Source of the DNA: GM7GCV1 sp965221105
GTDB lineage: Bacteria; Pseudomonadota; Gammaproteobacteria; Pseudomonadales; GM7GCV1
Assembly (NCBI GenBank): GCA_965221105.1
Contig: OZ244871.1
Coordinates: 1,364,001-1,428,000 of the forward strand
Direction: 5' to 3'
DNA length: 64,000 nt
Below the pieces are notes generated by a model, which saw only the letters and a program-made list of their open reading frames with translations, did no database searches and was not told the origin of the DNA. Positions 38,149 through 46,798 of the stretch are shown piece after piece. Position 1 is the stretch's first letter, and every line of letters starts with the position of its first letter. A program made the position numbers and the translations under genes.

Positions 38149-38539
38149 GTGTCGGCTTTATATCAGGCATGTATGGCGCTTTTCGAAGTATTTTGAACAG
38201 CGATCTGGGACCGGTTGACGTGCCCGGCTGTTGGCAAGTTATGCCGAATCCAGTTGCTGGAATCGCCTGCAATTCTGCAGAGACTATCCGCTTCGCACTA
38301 TGGGTCAAAGCCTGGGGTTACGCCAGCTCCAGGTGCCCATGACAGAGTCTCACCGGACCTCATTCGCCAGCGCTCACCGAGTATTTTCTAATCCTCAAAT
38401 GAGTCTGAAATCGGGGAGATGGCTCCCAAAGATAGCGGTTCGGTTTCAGGAGCAATGAGTATACCCCATTCAGATGCTGTGTCTCTTGTTGAGAACCATG
38501 GGGCTGCCGCGCACCTGCATAACGGCGTGTGGGTACGGG

Positions 38540-38800
38540 GTGAATGAGCGTGGTCAGGCAGGGGTCAGGCGCTCCTTGTACAGCCCCTCCAGCCGCAACA
38601 CTTCATCACTGGCGCTTTGGGGCTCGATACCTCGCTGATGCGTTTATCCATCAGACTCTCCAATCCCGCTTCTTCGTAGCGGTCGATAGAGTGTGGGAAT
38701 GTGCGATCACCTGCCCCCCAGCAGCAGCTGCCTGCTCTTGCATCAACCGCCTGTCTTGCCAGCTATCATAGGCCTCTTCAAATCTCCTAAGCCTGGTCTC
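38540..38800 (-). pseudogene. ISNCY/IS1202-type transposase relic, multiply frameshifted
   Basis: Read on the - strand, three frames in succession give pieces of one transposase N-terminus: RRFEEAYDSWQDRRLMQEQAA, then IDRYEEAGLESLMDKRISEVS, then DEVLRLEGLYKER. They match, in order, the N-terminal helix-turn-helix region of ISNCY-type transposases. The catalytic domain is absent. The repeat at 38812-38891 lies just upstream of its start, where an IS end is expected. The rest of 38149-38539 holds no recognisable gene. Confidence 0.65.
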
Positions 38801-38811
38801 CTGTAACCATG

Positions 38812-38891
38812 CTGTCCGGCTCACTTGTTCCCTCCAATCAAGGACTAAGTGAAGCCGGACAGATTATGTGCTACTTACAGTTGTATCACTA
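38812..38891. repeat. Palindromic repeat, copy A (left of the toxin-antitoxin genes)
   Basis: About 80 bases. CTGTCCGGCT-CACTT on the left pairs with AAGTGAAGCCGGACAG on the right around a short spacer. A second, diverged copy in the same orientation lies at 39904-39978, beyond the toxin gene. This copy abuts the ISNCY relic and probably represents an IS terminus. Confidence 0.65.
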
Positions 38892-38905
38892 TGAGGTTTC
38901 TAAAG

Positions 38906-38918
38906 CATCTTTAAGATG
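38906..38918. promoter_or_regulatory. Small inverted repeat upstream of the antitoxin
   Basis: CATCT and AGATG flank a 3-base centre, 33 bases before the antitoxin ATG. Antitoxins of this class repress their own operon through such dyads, so this is a possible operator. No further support. Confidence 0.35.
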
Positions 38919-38951
38919 ATACGCTGTCTTAACACTGGAAAGGACAATCTC

Positions 38952-39389
38952 ATGACGCAGAGCGCCAGCTTGAAAGTCTCGCAGCCGATGTCCGGCATAG
39001 ACGTGCCAGTATCGGTTTTTCGCGATACCAACGCGTTTATTCGCGCCTCGCGGGAGGGCGTATCCGGCAAGGTTGTGAAGCAGACCATGGAGGTCCTGGG
39101 CCAGCGCGATTTACTCGTTCGCGTGGTGGGGGTTACGCCGGGAAATTTGCATCGCGTGTATCGGCGTTCAAATCTTGGTGCCACCAAGTCGGAGGCGCTG
39201 CTGGATACGCTTCGGGTCTTTTATCGTGCGTCGATGGTTCTCAATGGACCGGATGCCGCACGTACATGGCTGGAAACACCGCTCCCCGCCATGGAGGGGC
39301 AATGTCCGCTTGATTTCTGCGACACTTTCAGCGGACGCAATTTGGTACAGCAGGCTATCGCCAAGATCGAACATGGCGAATTTCCCTGA
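38952..39389 (+). CDS. Xre/MbcA/ParS-type antitoxin
   Basis: A 145-residue protein with an Xre-like DNA-binding part (around LLVRVVGVTPGNLHRVYRRSN) and the C-terminal toxin-binding region of the MbcA/ParS/Xre group (LDTLRVFYRASMVLNGPDAA, WLETPLPAMEGQCPLDFCDT). It neutralises the RES-domain toxin encoded next. ATG 38952 has AAGGA upstream; a longer in-frame start is less likely. The stop and the toxin start share one base (TGATG), which couples their translation. Confidence 0.9.
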   Translation: MTQSASLKVSQPMSGIDVPVSVFRDTNAFIRASREGVSGKVVKQTMEVLGQRDLLVRVVGVTPGNLHRVYRRSNLGATKSEALLDTLRVFYRASMVLNGPDAARTWLETPLPAMEGQCPLDFCDTFSGRNLVQQAIAKIEHGEFP

Positions 39390-39865
39390 TGCGGATTTAC
39401 CGGATATGCCGGGTCGAGCATCTTGAGAATTTTGACGGTCGCGGAGCCAGTTTCGCCGACGGCGGGCGATGGAACGAGGCGGGCGTTCCGGTTCTCTACT
39501 TTGCTGAAAGCCCCGGCGTGGCGATGCTTGAAATGGCGAACTACCTGCCGTCGCCGCGTCTAGTTCCCGCTGCCTATCGACTCGGAGTGTATGCAGCAGG
39601 GTCTTCAGCGTCCGTGAAAAGCGTGAGCGTGGGCGACCTGCCGATAGAATGGAACGAATTTCCACATGCTCACTGGACCCGGAAAATGGGAACCGAGTGG
39701 CTGCTTCACGGAGAAGAAACGCTTCTTTCCGTACCCAGTGCCGCCGTGCCGGGCGGGCTGGAGAACATCGTGCTAGCGAGTCCAGCCAGACCGGCGTCCG
39801 CGGGGATTCGCCTGATTCAAGCCGTCAAGGACATCTACAACCCGCGGGTCTTCCAACCCGACTGA
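39389..39865 (+). CDS. RES-domain toxin (NAD+-degrading)
   Basis: A 158-residue RES-domain protein. In studied members this domain breaks down NAD+ and stops growth. The three RES-type residues are visible as Arg27 (DGGRWN), Tyr37 (VLYFAE) and Glu48 (AMLEM), and a Ser occurs in the LASPAR block near the end. With the upstream Xre antitoxin it forms a type II module. The pair is bracketed by two palindromic repeats and IS relics, suggesting a mobile origin. Confidence 0.92.
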   Translation: MRIYRICRVEHLENFDGRGASFADGGRWNEAGVPVLYFAESPGVAMLEMANYLPSPRLVPAAYRLGVYAAGSSASVKSVSVGDLPIEWNEFPHAHWTRKMGTEWLLHGEETLLSVPSAAVPGGLENIVLASPARPASAGIRLIQAVKDIYNPRVFQPD

Positions 39866-39903
39866 GAATTTTTTGGCTCAAGTCAGGAAACAGGTCTGGT
39901 ATT

Positions 39904-39978
39904 GCAAGTCCGGCCGTCCTGTTCCCTTCAATCAGGGACTTGGTGAAGCCGCACAGATGATTTGCTACATACATCTAT
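39904..39978. repeat. Palindromic repeat, copy B (right of the toxin-antitoxin genes)
   Basis: Same orientation as copy A at 38812-38891 and similar over its whole length, with scattered substitutions and small indels. The inner stem GTTCCC/GGGAC is kept. No transposase remains beside it; the rest of the gap to 40253 holds no recognisable gene. Confidence 0.6.
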
Positions 39979-40253
39979 CACATGCGAAGGAAGACTGCTT
40001 GTGGCAGTGTGTGTAGGATCAGATGCCCTGACCTCGGCACTTTTTCGCCTCATGCCGTTAAAAAGTTTTCGCGTCGCGCAATGCCCCGGTATGCGCCCTC
40101 TGACCGATTCAGGGAAATCCTGCCGCAATGCGCGTACTGCTGACCAGTAGAAGAATTCAGGATGGGCTGGCAGCGCCTGGTGCACGGCTTGGGTGCTGGC
40201 CCTAGTCTCGGCACAGAGAATAAAGCGGTGGTTGAGGGAGATGATCAAGGGAT

Positions 40254-42266
40254 TCAGGTAATGCCGTAGCGGCGGCACACGTCTGGGCCAAGCGCTTCCT
40301 TCAAAGGCGCAAGCCACGCCTCAAAGGGCCGCCAGGCTTCCAGTCCCGCCCGATAGATCGGCTGTCGGACCTGCTCGGAGCTCGGGGTCCGGATGCCGCG
40401 CTCGGTCTTATGAAAGTCCAGGCAGGCCGCCTCGAAGGGCAGCTCGCAAAAGTCGAGCAGGCGGTGCACTTCGCTTTCGAGATCCTCCACCACTCGCTCG
40501 TGCTGGACGAGCTGCACGAATCCCGGCAGCACCTCGTTCCAGTGATCCATCAACTCGACGTACTTCCGGTAGTAGTTGCCAATCTCGGTGAGACCGTAGG
40601 AGAACTCTTGGCCTTGGCCAAACAACTGCTTGAAGCCGCTGAAGCAACAGGCCAAAGGATGGCGGCGGGCATCAATGACCTTGGCGTTGGGCAGTATCAG
40701 TCTGATCAGACCGATGTGGAAGAAATTGTTGGGATTCTTGTCGATGAACCGGGGCGCACCAGCCCGATACACGCGAGTGTCCTCTATGTAGCGCTCACCA
40801 AAACGACGGAAATAGCCCTGATCCAATTCAGTGAGTATAGTCGGATAGCGCCGCCCCTGTGCCCCATTCCGTGACCGGCCCAGCCGGTTCGCCAAACTCG
40901 GAATATTTGGCAACTCATGGGTGCCATCCACTTCTGAGTGAGAGGCCAGGATTTGCTCCAGCAAGGTGGAGCCGGCCCGCGGCAGGCCGACGATGAATAT
41001 AGGGTCCAACGCCGGACAGCCTGCACCCTGAGCCCCCGCGAACAGTGCCGGTCTGCAAACCGTCTTGTGCGCTTCGGATTGAGCCGCCAACTTGTCCGCG
41101 CTGTGCTTCACGCTTCCTCGTTGTAAGGCGTTGCCCTGCTTATAGCGGGTAAATGACGCCTCGAAATCCGCCCGGTCCTCATGGGCCTTACCCAAGGCGA
41201 AGCAGAAATGAACGCGATCCTCAAGCGCAATATCCTTGCGGTCGGCGTAGTCTCGCATGTGCTCAAGTTCGGACTGGCTAAATCTATAGGTCTTGGTGTT
41301 GGCCAAGGACCAGAAGGCGTCACCGTAGTCGGGCTGCAGCACATAGGCCTGACGATAGGAGACAATCGCCGCCTCCAGACGTCCGATGGTCTTTTCTGCG
41401 TGGCCGCGCATAACGTGCAGCCGGTGCTGGCCCTGACTGATGTCAATGACCTGGTTGTAGATGTCGATCGCCTCTTCATGCTTGCCAATGCCCGCTTTGG
41501 CGTTGGCGTGCAACGCCAGACACGCCGGGTCCTCGGGGCCTTCGTTCACCAGGCGCTTGGTTTGCTCGTGGGCGCGTTCGAACTTCTGCATCCTGAGCAG
41601 CAGATTGGCGTAGTCGGCGCGGCATCGCCCATGGTTCGGTGCCAGCTCCAGAGCGGTTTCCAGCAGAAACTCCGCGTCCAACAGCAAATCAAGCCGCTCG
41701 CCAACCCTGGCCAGCAGTCGAATACCCTCCACATCCTGCTTGTGGGACTGCAGGTAATGGCGGCAGAGCCGGTCCGCCTTCTGCAGGCGGCCATCGTACA
41801 TGAAACTGGCGACGCTGCGCAGTTCCTTTGGCAGGGCGGACAGGTAGTCCGCTTCCTCTTGGGCAGCCTGAGCAAGTTTTCCGTGACCTCCCAGCTGACG
41901 CAGGTTGATCAGCGCCTTCCAGGCGGCCAGTAGCGCCGGATTGAGACGCACCGCGTTTTCGAAGGCCTGACGCGCCTCATCTGGCTTGTTGTCCGTCAGC
42001 AGGGCATGGCCTCTCTCCTGGTAGGCGCGGGCGTACTCAGGTTCGATGGCTAGCAACCGGACCAGTGTGTCCAGCGCCTCGGGCGTCTTCTTGGCATACC
42101 TTTGCGCGACGGCCAAGACGTAGAGTAACTCCACCTGAGCACTTGTACGGGTTGCTTCGGTGCTTTCGGTCAAGGCCGCAGCCGCAACCCGCTCGGCCCC
42201 CGCAAAGTCCGCCGCCTGAATCAAAGCGCGAGCCCGGTCAGCCGCGCTGTCCTTCACACCAGACAT
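40254..42266 (-). CDS. TPR-repeat sulfotransferase family protein
   Basis: A 670-residue protein. Residues 1-400 are tetratricopeptide repeats (for example YAKKTPEALDTLVRLLAIEP and KFERAHEQTKRLVNEGPED). Residues 420-665 form a sulfotransferase domain with the PAPS 5'-phosphosulfate loop PIFIVGLPRAGSTLLEQ and a 3'-phosphate-binding region around KVIDARRHPLACCFS. The acceptor is unknown. No signal peptide is seen, so it should be cytoplasmic. It lies 27 bases downstream of the TonB receptor gene on the same strand, a pairing that recurs in TonB-receptor-rich bacteria. Confidence 0.9.
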   Translation of the reverse strand: MSGVKDSAADRARALIQAADFAGAERVAAAALTESTEATRTSAQVELLYVLAVAQRYAKKTPEALDTLVRLLAIEPEYARAYQERGHALLTDNKPDEARQAFENAVRLNPALLAAWKALINLRQLGGHGKLAQAAQEEADYLSALPKELRSVASFMYDGRLQKADRLCRHYLQSHKQDVEGIRLLARVGERLDLLLDAEFLLETALELAPNHGRCRADYANLLLRMQKFERAHEQTKRLVNEGPEDPACLALHANAKAGIGKHEEAIDIYNQVIDISQGQHRLHVMRGHAEKTIGRLEAAIVSYRQAYVLQPDYGDAFWSLANTKTYRFSQSELEHMRDYADRKDIALEDRVHFCFALGKAHEDRADFEASFTRYKQGNALQRGSVKHSADKLAAQSEAHKTVCRPALFAGAQGAGCPALDPIFIVGLPRAGSTLLEQILASHSEVDGTHELPNIPSLANRLGRSRNGAQGRRYPTILTELDQGYFRRFGERYIEDTRVYRAGAPRFIDKNPNNFFHIGLIRLILPNAKVIDARRHPLACCFSGFKQLFGQGQEFSYGLTEIGNYYRKYVELMDHWNEVLPGFVQLVQHERVVEDLESEVHRLLDFCELPFEAACLDFHKTERGIRTPSSEQVRQPIYRAGLEAWRPFEAWLAPLKEALGPDVCRRYGIT

Positions 42267-42293
42267 GGGTGTCGGCCTGAAGGAATGGAGGTC

Positions 42294-45134
42294 CTACTCC
42301 AGATCGTAGGTGAATCGTAGACCAATGGTGCGCGGCCGGTTGGTGGTTACCGAGGGTGTGTAATCGGATGCGTTGACGCTGATCTGGGCGTTCTTGTTCA
42401 GAACATTGTCCACAAAAAGCTCCGCGCCCCAGGAGCCCATACGCACGCCCGCCGCCACATTCACGAGGCTGTATCCCTTCTGCACGTAGCGGGCCGCCTT
42501 GAAGCGAGTGTCGCCATTGGCGTCTACACCCACGAAGTTGGGATCGGTCACCGAGGCAAGGTCATCGCCTGTCAGCGGCAGGCCGAAGAAGCCACCCTCC
42601 TCGACAATCTTAAGCCCCGTGCCGTTGCCAAACATCTGGGTGGTCACATCTTCCACCAGATAGGCATCGGCACTGATCTCCGCAGGGCTGTCACCGGAGT
42701 AGATGATCGCCCCGAGAATGTAGGCATCCGTCCGCACATTCATGAAGTTCAGATTGCGGAAGTCGTACCGGCCACGCAGGTTGGCTCGGAGCTCTGGCGT
42801 CCAGGGCAGGCGGCTGCCGACCGGCACAACCACCCCCTCCAACTGCGGATTGATGCGCGTCAACTTGTTATCGACGTAGCTGAGGCCCCCGTTCAGGGCA
42901 AAGTTTGAGGTCGCCAGCCAGGTGAAGTCCATGTCAAGGCCGTTCACATCGGCGTCGCCAGCGTTTTCGATGAACACCAGGAATGCCACGTTCGCCGGGT
43001 CAAACCGGGAGGTCTGCAAGTCGTCGATCTTGGTGGTGTAAGCGGTAGCGTTGATCTGCAGGGTGCGTTCCAGGAAAGTACCCTTGAGGCCCACCTCAAA
43101 GTTCTCCAGCTTGTCCGTTCGGGCAATGGCGGGCACCAGATAGCCCTCATACACCCCCGCTTGCCGATTGGCCTGCGTACCGGCATTGCGGTTGGTAGTC
43201 TGCGGCCGGAATCCCTCCGACCAAGCTGCAAACACCATGATGTCGTCAGTGATTTCGAAATCCACCGTTGCCCGGAAAATGGTATCGCTCTCCGTAATGA
43301 TGCCCTCATCATTCAAGCTGCCGATGTAGAAGGAGCCATCGGCTATCCCATCGGCGATGGCCTGGGCATTGCTCTCAGTGAAGAATGCGGTCAGGTCGCT
43401 CAGGTTGCCAGACTCGTTGTAGGCACCCAGGACCTCCAGTCGCCTCGACACGCGGTTGTCGAAGCTCTGTCCATCACAGGGGGCGGCAGCACCCTTGCAG
43501 CCAAAGGATGAGCCGGTGGAACCGGTGAATTCCAGGTCAATGTCGTAGTCGCGCAGCCCAAAGCTGGTGGAGACCCGGTCGGTAATATCAAGGCTCAACT
43601 CACCAAAGAACGCAACCTGGTCCTCCTGTCGGGTGAAATTGTTGACGAAAATGGTTTGCGGCCCGCGTCCGTAGGGATTGGATACGCCGTCCACAGTACT
43701 GACAATGTTGTTTGGCCCAGGCGGCGAGTTGGCGGGATCGGTTATGGTGCCCGGTGCCGACGCCACGTTGAAGCCTGCGTCCACCGCGCCAAAGTACTGG
43801 AACTGACCATCGGAAACGATTTTCTGATCATCCACGAAGACACCCGCGGTGAGGCGCCAGCTGCGGTCTGGATCGGTCGTAATGCGAAACTCATGCGTCG
43901 TCCGCTCGCTGGCGGTGTCCTCAACGTACCGCTTGGTGGGGTCAAAGCACTGGGTGGCGTTGGAGTAACCACCGGTGCAGATGTAGTACGCCATGTAGCC
44001 GCCACCTACCGTATAGCCGGTATAGTCCTGAATGTAGAAAACATCACGCTCAAGGAAGCCGCCGGTGTAGAGGACATCGAGTTCGCTCATCCGTCCGGAG
44101 AGGGTCCAGGTGGTGAGGCCGAAGTCGTCCTCGTTGCGGCTCGGTGTGAAGCGGTTCACGGCACTCGTGGTATCCGGCAATACCGGGTCGTACTCGAACA
44201 CCCCCTCCGCTTCCAGGGACTGCTCGGTGTGCTGGATCACCACATCCCAGCTGTCGTTGATGAGGTAGGAAATCCCAACGCGGGCACCGGAGTAGACTGC
44301 TTCATTGAAGTCCTCCGCAACCAGGCGACTGTTGTCGGCGCTGACCACCGAGGCCCGCTGGCCTCCGCAGGCAGCAGTGTCCACATCCGCCTTGCCGGTA
44401 CAGATGGCTGCCGTGGAGCTGATCTGGTTGCGGTTGATCACTTCGATGCTCGGCGTGAAGAACCCTGGCACGTTGTCAATCCAGCCGCCAGCCCGGTCGT
44501 TGTAGGCCGCCAACCGGAAGGCGAGCCTGTCAGACAGCGGCATGTTCAGAAAGGCTTCCACAGCGGTACTTGGTTCACCGCCCTTGGTGAGGCTGAAGCG
44601 GGTGTCAACGCCGATATCGAACGCATCGTGCTGCGGCTTGTTGGTGATCAGGCGCACGGTGCCTGTTTGGGAGCTGGCACCAAACAGCGTACCCTGGGGG
44701 CCGGGCAGTACCTCAATGCGCTCAAGGTCCGTGGCGTACACGTCCAGGTTGCGGGCCACAAAGGAGACAGGCTGGTCGTCCTGGTAGAACGCCACCGCGG
44801 GCGAAGTACCCTGAACCGACGACACTGTCAGTGCGGTCTGCTCAGTGGCGGCACCGCGCACGAAGAGCTCTTTGCGTCCGGGACCGCGCCCGGAGGAGAC
44901 CACATTGGAGAGGTATTGGACGTACTCGTCAAAGCTTTCCACACCAAGTTCGTCGAGGTCATCGCCGGTCATGGCCTGCACGGAGACCGGGATGTCCTCG
45001 GACGATTGGGCGCGCTTGGTGGCGGTGACCACCAGTTCTTCGATAATTCCCGTCTGCGCCGCAACCGAGCCCGCCGCGCTTACGGCCATGGCAGACAGGA
45101 CGGCCCGGTTCAGCTTGCTGCGTTTAAACTGCAT
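42294..45134 (-). CDS. TonB-dependent outer-membrane receptor
   Basis: A 946-residue TonB-dependent receptor. A cleavable signal ends near AGSVAAQ, and a TonB-box-like IEELVVTATKR follows at the mature N-terminus. The plug domain contains SEDIPVSVQAMTGDDLDELG and RIEVLPGPQGTLFGASSQTGTVRL. The long beta-barrel ends in an aromatic-containing strand (RPRTIGLRFTYDLE). The ligand is unknown; the subfamily is common in carbon-scavenging marine bacteria. ATG 45134 is preferred over the longer frame to 45239. It heads a two-gene unit with the TPR-sulfotransferase. Confidence 0.95.
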   Translation of the reverse strand: MQFKRSKLNRAVLSAMAVSAAGSVAAQTGIIEELVVTATKRAQSSEDIPVSVQAMTGDDLDELGVESFDEYVQYLSNVVSSGRGPGRKELFVRGAATEQTALTVSSVQGTSPAVAFYQDDQPVSFVARNLDVYATDLERIEVLPGPQGTLFGASSQTGTVRLITNKPQHDAFDIGVDTRFSLTKGGEPSTAVEAFLNMPLSDRLAFRLAAYNDRAGGWIDNVPGFFTPSIEVINRNQISSTAAICTGKADVDTAACGGQRASVVSADNSRLVAEDFNEAVYSGARVGISYLINDSWDVVIQHTEQSLEAEGVFEYDPVLPDTTSAVNRFTPSRNEDDFGLTTWTLSGRMSELDVLYTGGFLERDVFYIQDYTGYTVGGGYMAYYICTGGYSNATQCFDPTKRYVEDTASERTTHEFRITTDPDRSWRLTAGVFVDDQKIVSDGQFQYFGAVDAGFNVASAPGTITDPANSPPGPNNIVSTVDGVSNPYGRGPQTIFVNNFTRQEDQVAFFGELSLDITDRVSTSFGLRDYDIDLEFTGSTGSSFGCKGAAAPCDGQSFDNRVSRRLEVLGAYNESGNLSDLTAFFTESNAQAIADGIADGSFYIGSLNDEGIITESDTIFRATVDFEITDDIMVFAAWSEGFRPQTTNRNAGTQANRQAGVYEGYLVPAIARTDKLENFEVGLKGTFLERTLQINATAYTTKIDDLQTSRFDPANVAFLVFIENAGDADVNGLDMDFTWLATSNFALNGGLSYVDNKLTRINPQLEGVVVPVGSRLPWTPELRANLRGRYDFRNLNFMNVRTDAYILGAIIYSGDSPAEISADAYLVEDVTTQMFGNGTGLKIVEEGGFFGLPLTGDDLASVTDPNFVGVDANGDTRFKAARYVQKGYSLVNVAAGVRMGSWGAELFVDNVLNKNAQISVNASDYTPSVTTNRPRTIGLRFTYDLE

Positions 45135-46081
45135 GATCCCTCTTCGGCAAAGATTTCCGGTGCTGCCGCTTGGCTGAGCACAGGCGTCCGGCGCTGTTTC
45201 GATGTTGTTGCAGCAGTTCAGAATGGTAGGCGCAACCATACACCAGTTCGGGCTAGATGTCCGAATTTGCCCCAGAGGGTCCAGTACATCGCTTCAATTA
45301 AGCCCGCATACTGCTCATGCACCACCGTGCGCTGGAGCTTATGGGTCGGTGTCAACTCATCGTCTTGCGGTTCCATCTTAATGGCTAATTGATCAGATCC
45401 CGATCTGACTGCGTGTGACAGAGAGGCTGGTGCAGCTGCCGAATGCATTATCTCGTGGGCGAATATTCGTGCGCCTGAATGCCAGCGACACACAGCATTC
45501 TGGCGATTTCCACGGCGCCGGACATATCATCGGTGCCGGTGTTTTTCCGACCGCATCGACAGCCAATCCAACGCTCACCATCGCTGCGGGCCACGAAGAA
45601 CATCGCCGCAACCCTTGGAACACCTTGAACAAAAGAGATACTGCGCAGAATCGCAGAATGTTCCTGATGCACGGCTCGCCAGCACTTCTCATTTTGGCTT
45701 CATTGAGGGTCCGATTTTCCTGAAACCCAACTATAGCAGGCATTTCAGGAGGTCCGCCTGGCCGGCATCCAAATGGGGATTGGCTCAGGCACGCTGGTTG
45801 CGTGCTGACTGGAAGGTGATACTAAACAGCCAGCGTGGCCTTCGGGACTGACTTTTTCAGCACACCGGGGCCTCAGGTGTGCGCCACTTCGGCCTTCCCA
45901 ATCAGATCAGCCACTCCCATGAATCCAGAACCATGAAGCAGAGATAGTACAATTGCAACCGGGAGGAGCCAGAATGCAGGTAGCTGTCAAAATGAGATCT
46001 GTGTGCGGAGTGCGCTGGTACTTGACAAAAATGTTCGCGTGACGATCATTAGCGCTTTCTCCAACACAGAACAGGAAAACC
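45135..46081. other. Long gap with decayed coding sequence
   Basis: About 950 bases without an intact gene. The - strand holds a short acyl-CoA-synthetase-like tail (45284-45380) and, further upstream in other frames, open stretches with no recognisable motif. A hairpin GCACACC/GGTGTGC near 45,860-45,885 has no T-run. The GYD-protein promoter should lie at the right end. Confidence 0.4.
45284..45380 (-). pseudogene. Fragment resembling the C-terminus of an acyl-CoA synthetase
   Basis: About 32 codons (DDELTPTHKLQRTVV ... EQYAGLIEAMY) resemble the extreme C-terminus of long-chain acyl-CoA synthetases, where LT.T.K..R carries the catalytic lysine. The frame continues on both sides without family resemblance. 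It is probably the last trace of a decayed gene. Short match, so moderate confidence at best. Confidence 0.4.
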
Positions 46082-46402
46082 ATGGCCAAGTATTTGTTTC
46101 GAACGAGTTACACCAAGGTGGGAGTCGAGGGCCTTATTCGGGAAGGCGGAACCAAGCGCCGGGAGGTGCTGCGACAGACCGTGGAAGGGCTCGGCGGTAC
46201 GCTCGAAAGCTTCTATTACGCATTCGGCGACGACGATCTGTTGTTGATCGTCGATCTTCCCAATGACGAGGCTGCCACGGCTTTTTCGATGTTCGTCAGC
46301 GCCGCGGGCGCACTGACGGTCTCGTGTACCGTCTTGATTACACCGGAATCCATCGACGGAGCGATCAGCAAGAACGTAACCTATCGAACGCCCGGCGACT
46401 GA
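46082..46402 (+). CDS. GYD-domain protein
   Basis: A 106-residue protein of the GYD family, single-domain alpha/beta proteins of unknown function with a ferredoxin-like fold. Marks are YLFRTSYTKVGVEGLIREGG, LESFYYAFGDDDLLLIVDLP and the C-terminal TVLITPESIDGAI. The ATG at 46082 closely follows an A-rich stretch. It precedes the polyamine-type ABC operon by about 400 bases; no link is evident. Confidence 0.85.
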   Translation: MAKYLFRTSYTKVGVEGLIREGGTKRREVLRQTVEGLGGTLESFYYAFGDDDLLLIVDLPNDEAATAFSMFVSAAGALTVSCTVLITPESIDGAISKNVTYRTPGD

Positions 46403-46798
46403 AACAACCACTATATTTCGCTCCTGCGGTCGCAGTCGTTGCCCGCAACCTGATGCCCGGGCATGCGGCCATGTTGTCCGCAGGCGTGCCCGTTCCGCTC
46501 TCGTCGCACCTCGCGCTGTTCAGGCCGCTGGTGTGTGCCCTGGTCATGAGCACTCTGCCCCCCGATGTGACGGCGGCGATTTCAGGGGACATTCCGCTGA
46601 TTCCCCGCAGGTGGGGCTGTATGTGGCAGTGACGCCCAAGGACCGGTGCGGCCATGTGCGGGCAGAAGCACTAACGATGGAGGAGGTGATTCGAGTCCAC
46701 ACCCAAACCTGTGCCTGGCTGCTGTTCAAGCAGGATGTGGAAGTCGAGCAGAGCTGGCGGACGGTGGGATGCCTCGAATATCTCGAATATATGTTGCA
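46403..46798. other. Gap before the ABC operon, with a coupled short frame
   Basis: No recognised gene. A frame from ATG 46678 to TGA 46800-46802 (41 residues, MEEVIRVHTQTCAW ... YLEYMLQ) overlaps the ATPase start by four bases, so it may be a short upstream coding sequence or the tail of a decayed gene. Another frame (about 46,410-46,632) includes hydrophobic, protein-like residues but no known motif. Confidence 0.35.

Noticed and set aside
43656..45392. 578-codon open frame on the + strand opposite the TonB receptor
   Set aside because: It is antisense to a clear beta-barrel receptor gene, and its translation shows no domain; it stays open because of codon bias in the real gene.
45855..45890. 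Hairpin GCACACC/GGTGTGC as a terminator
   Set aside because: No T-run on either strand and no gene ending close by.
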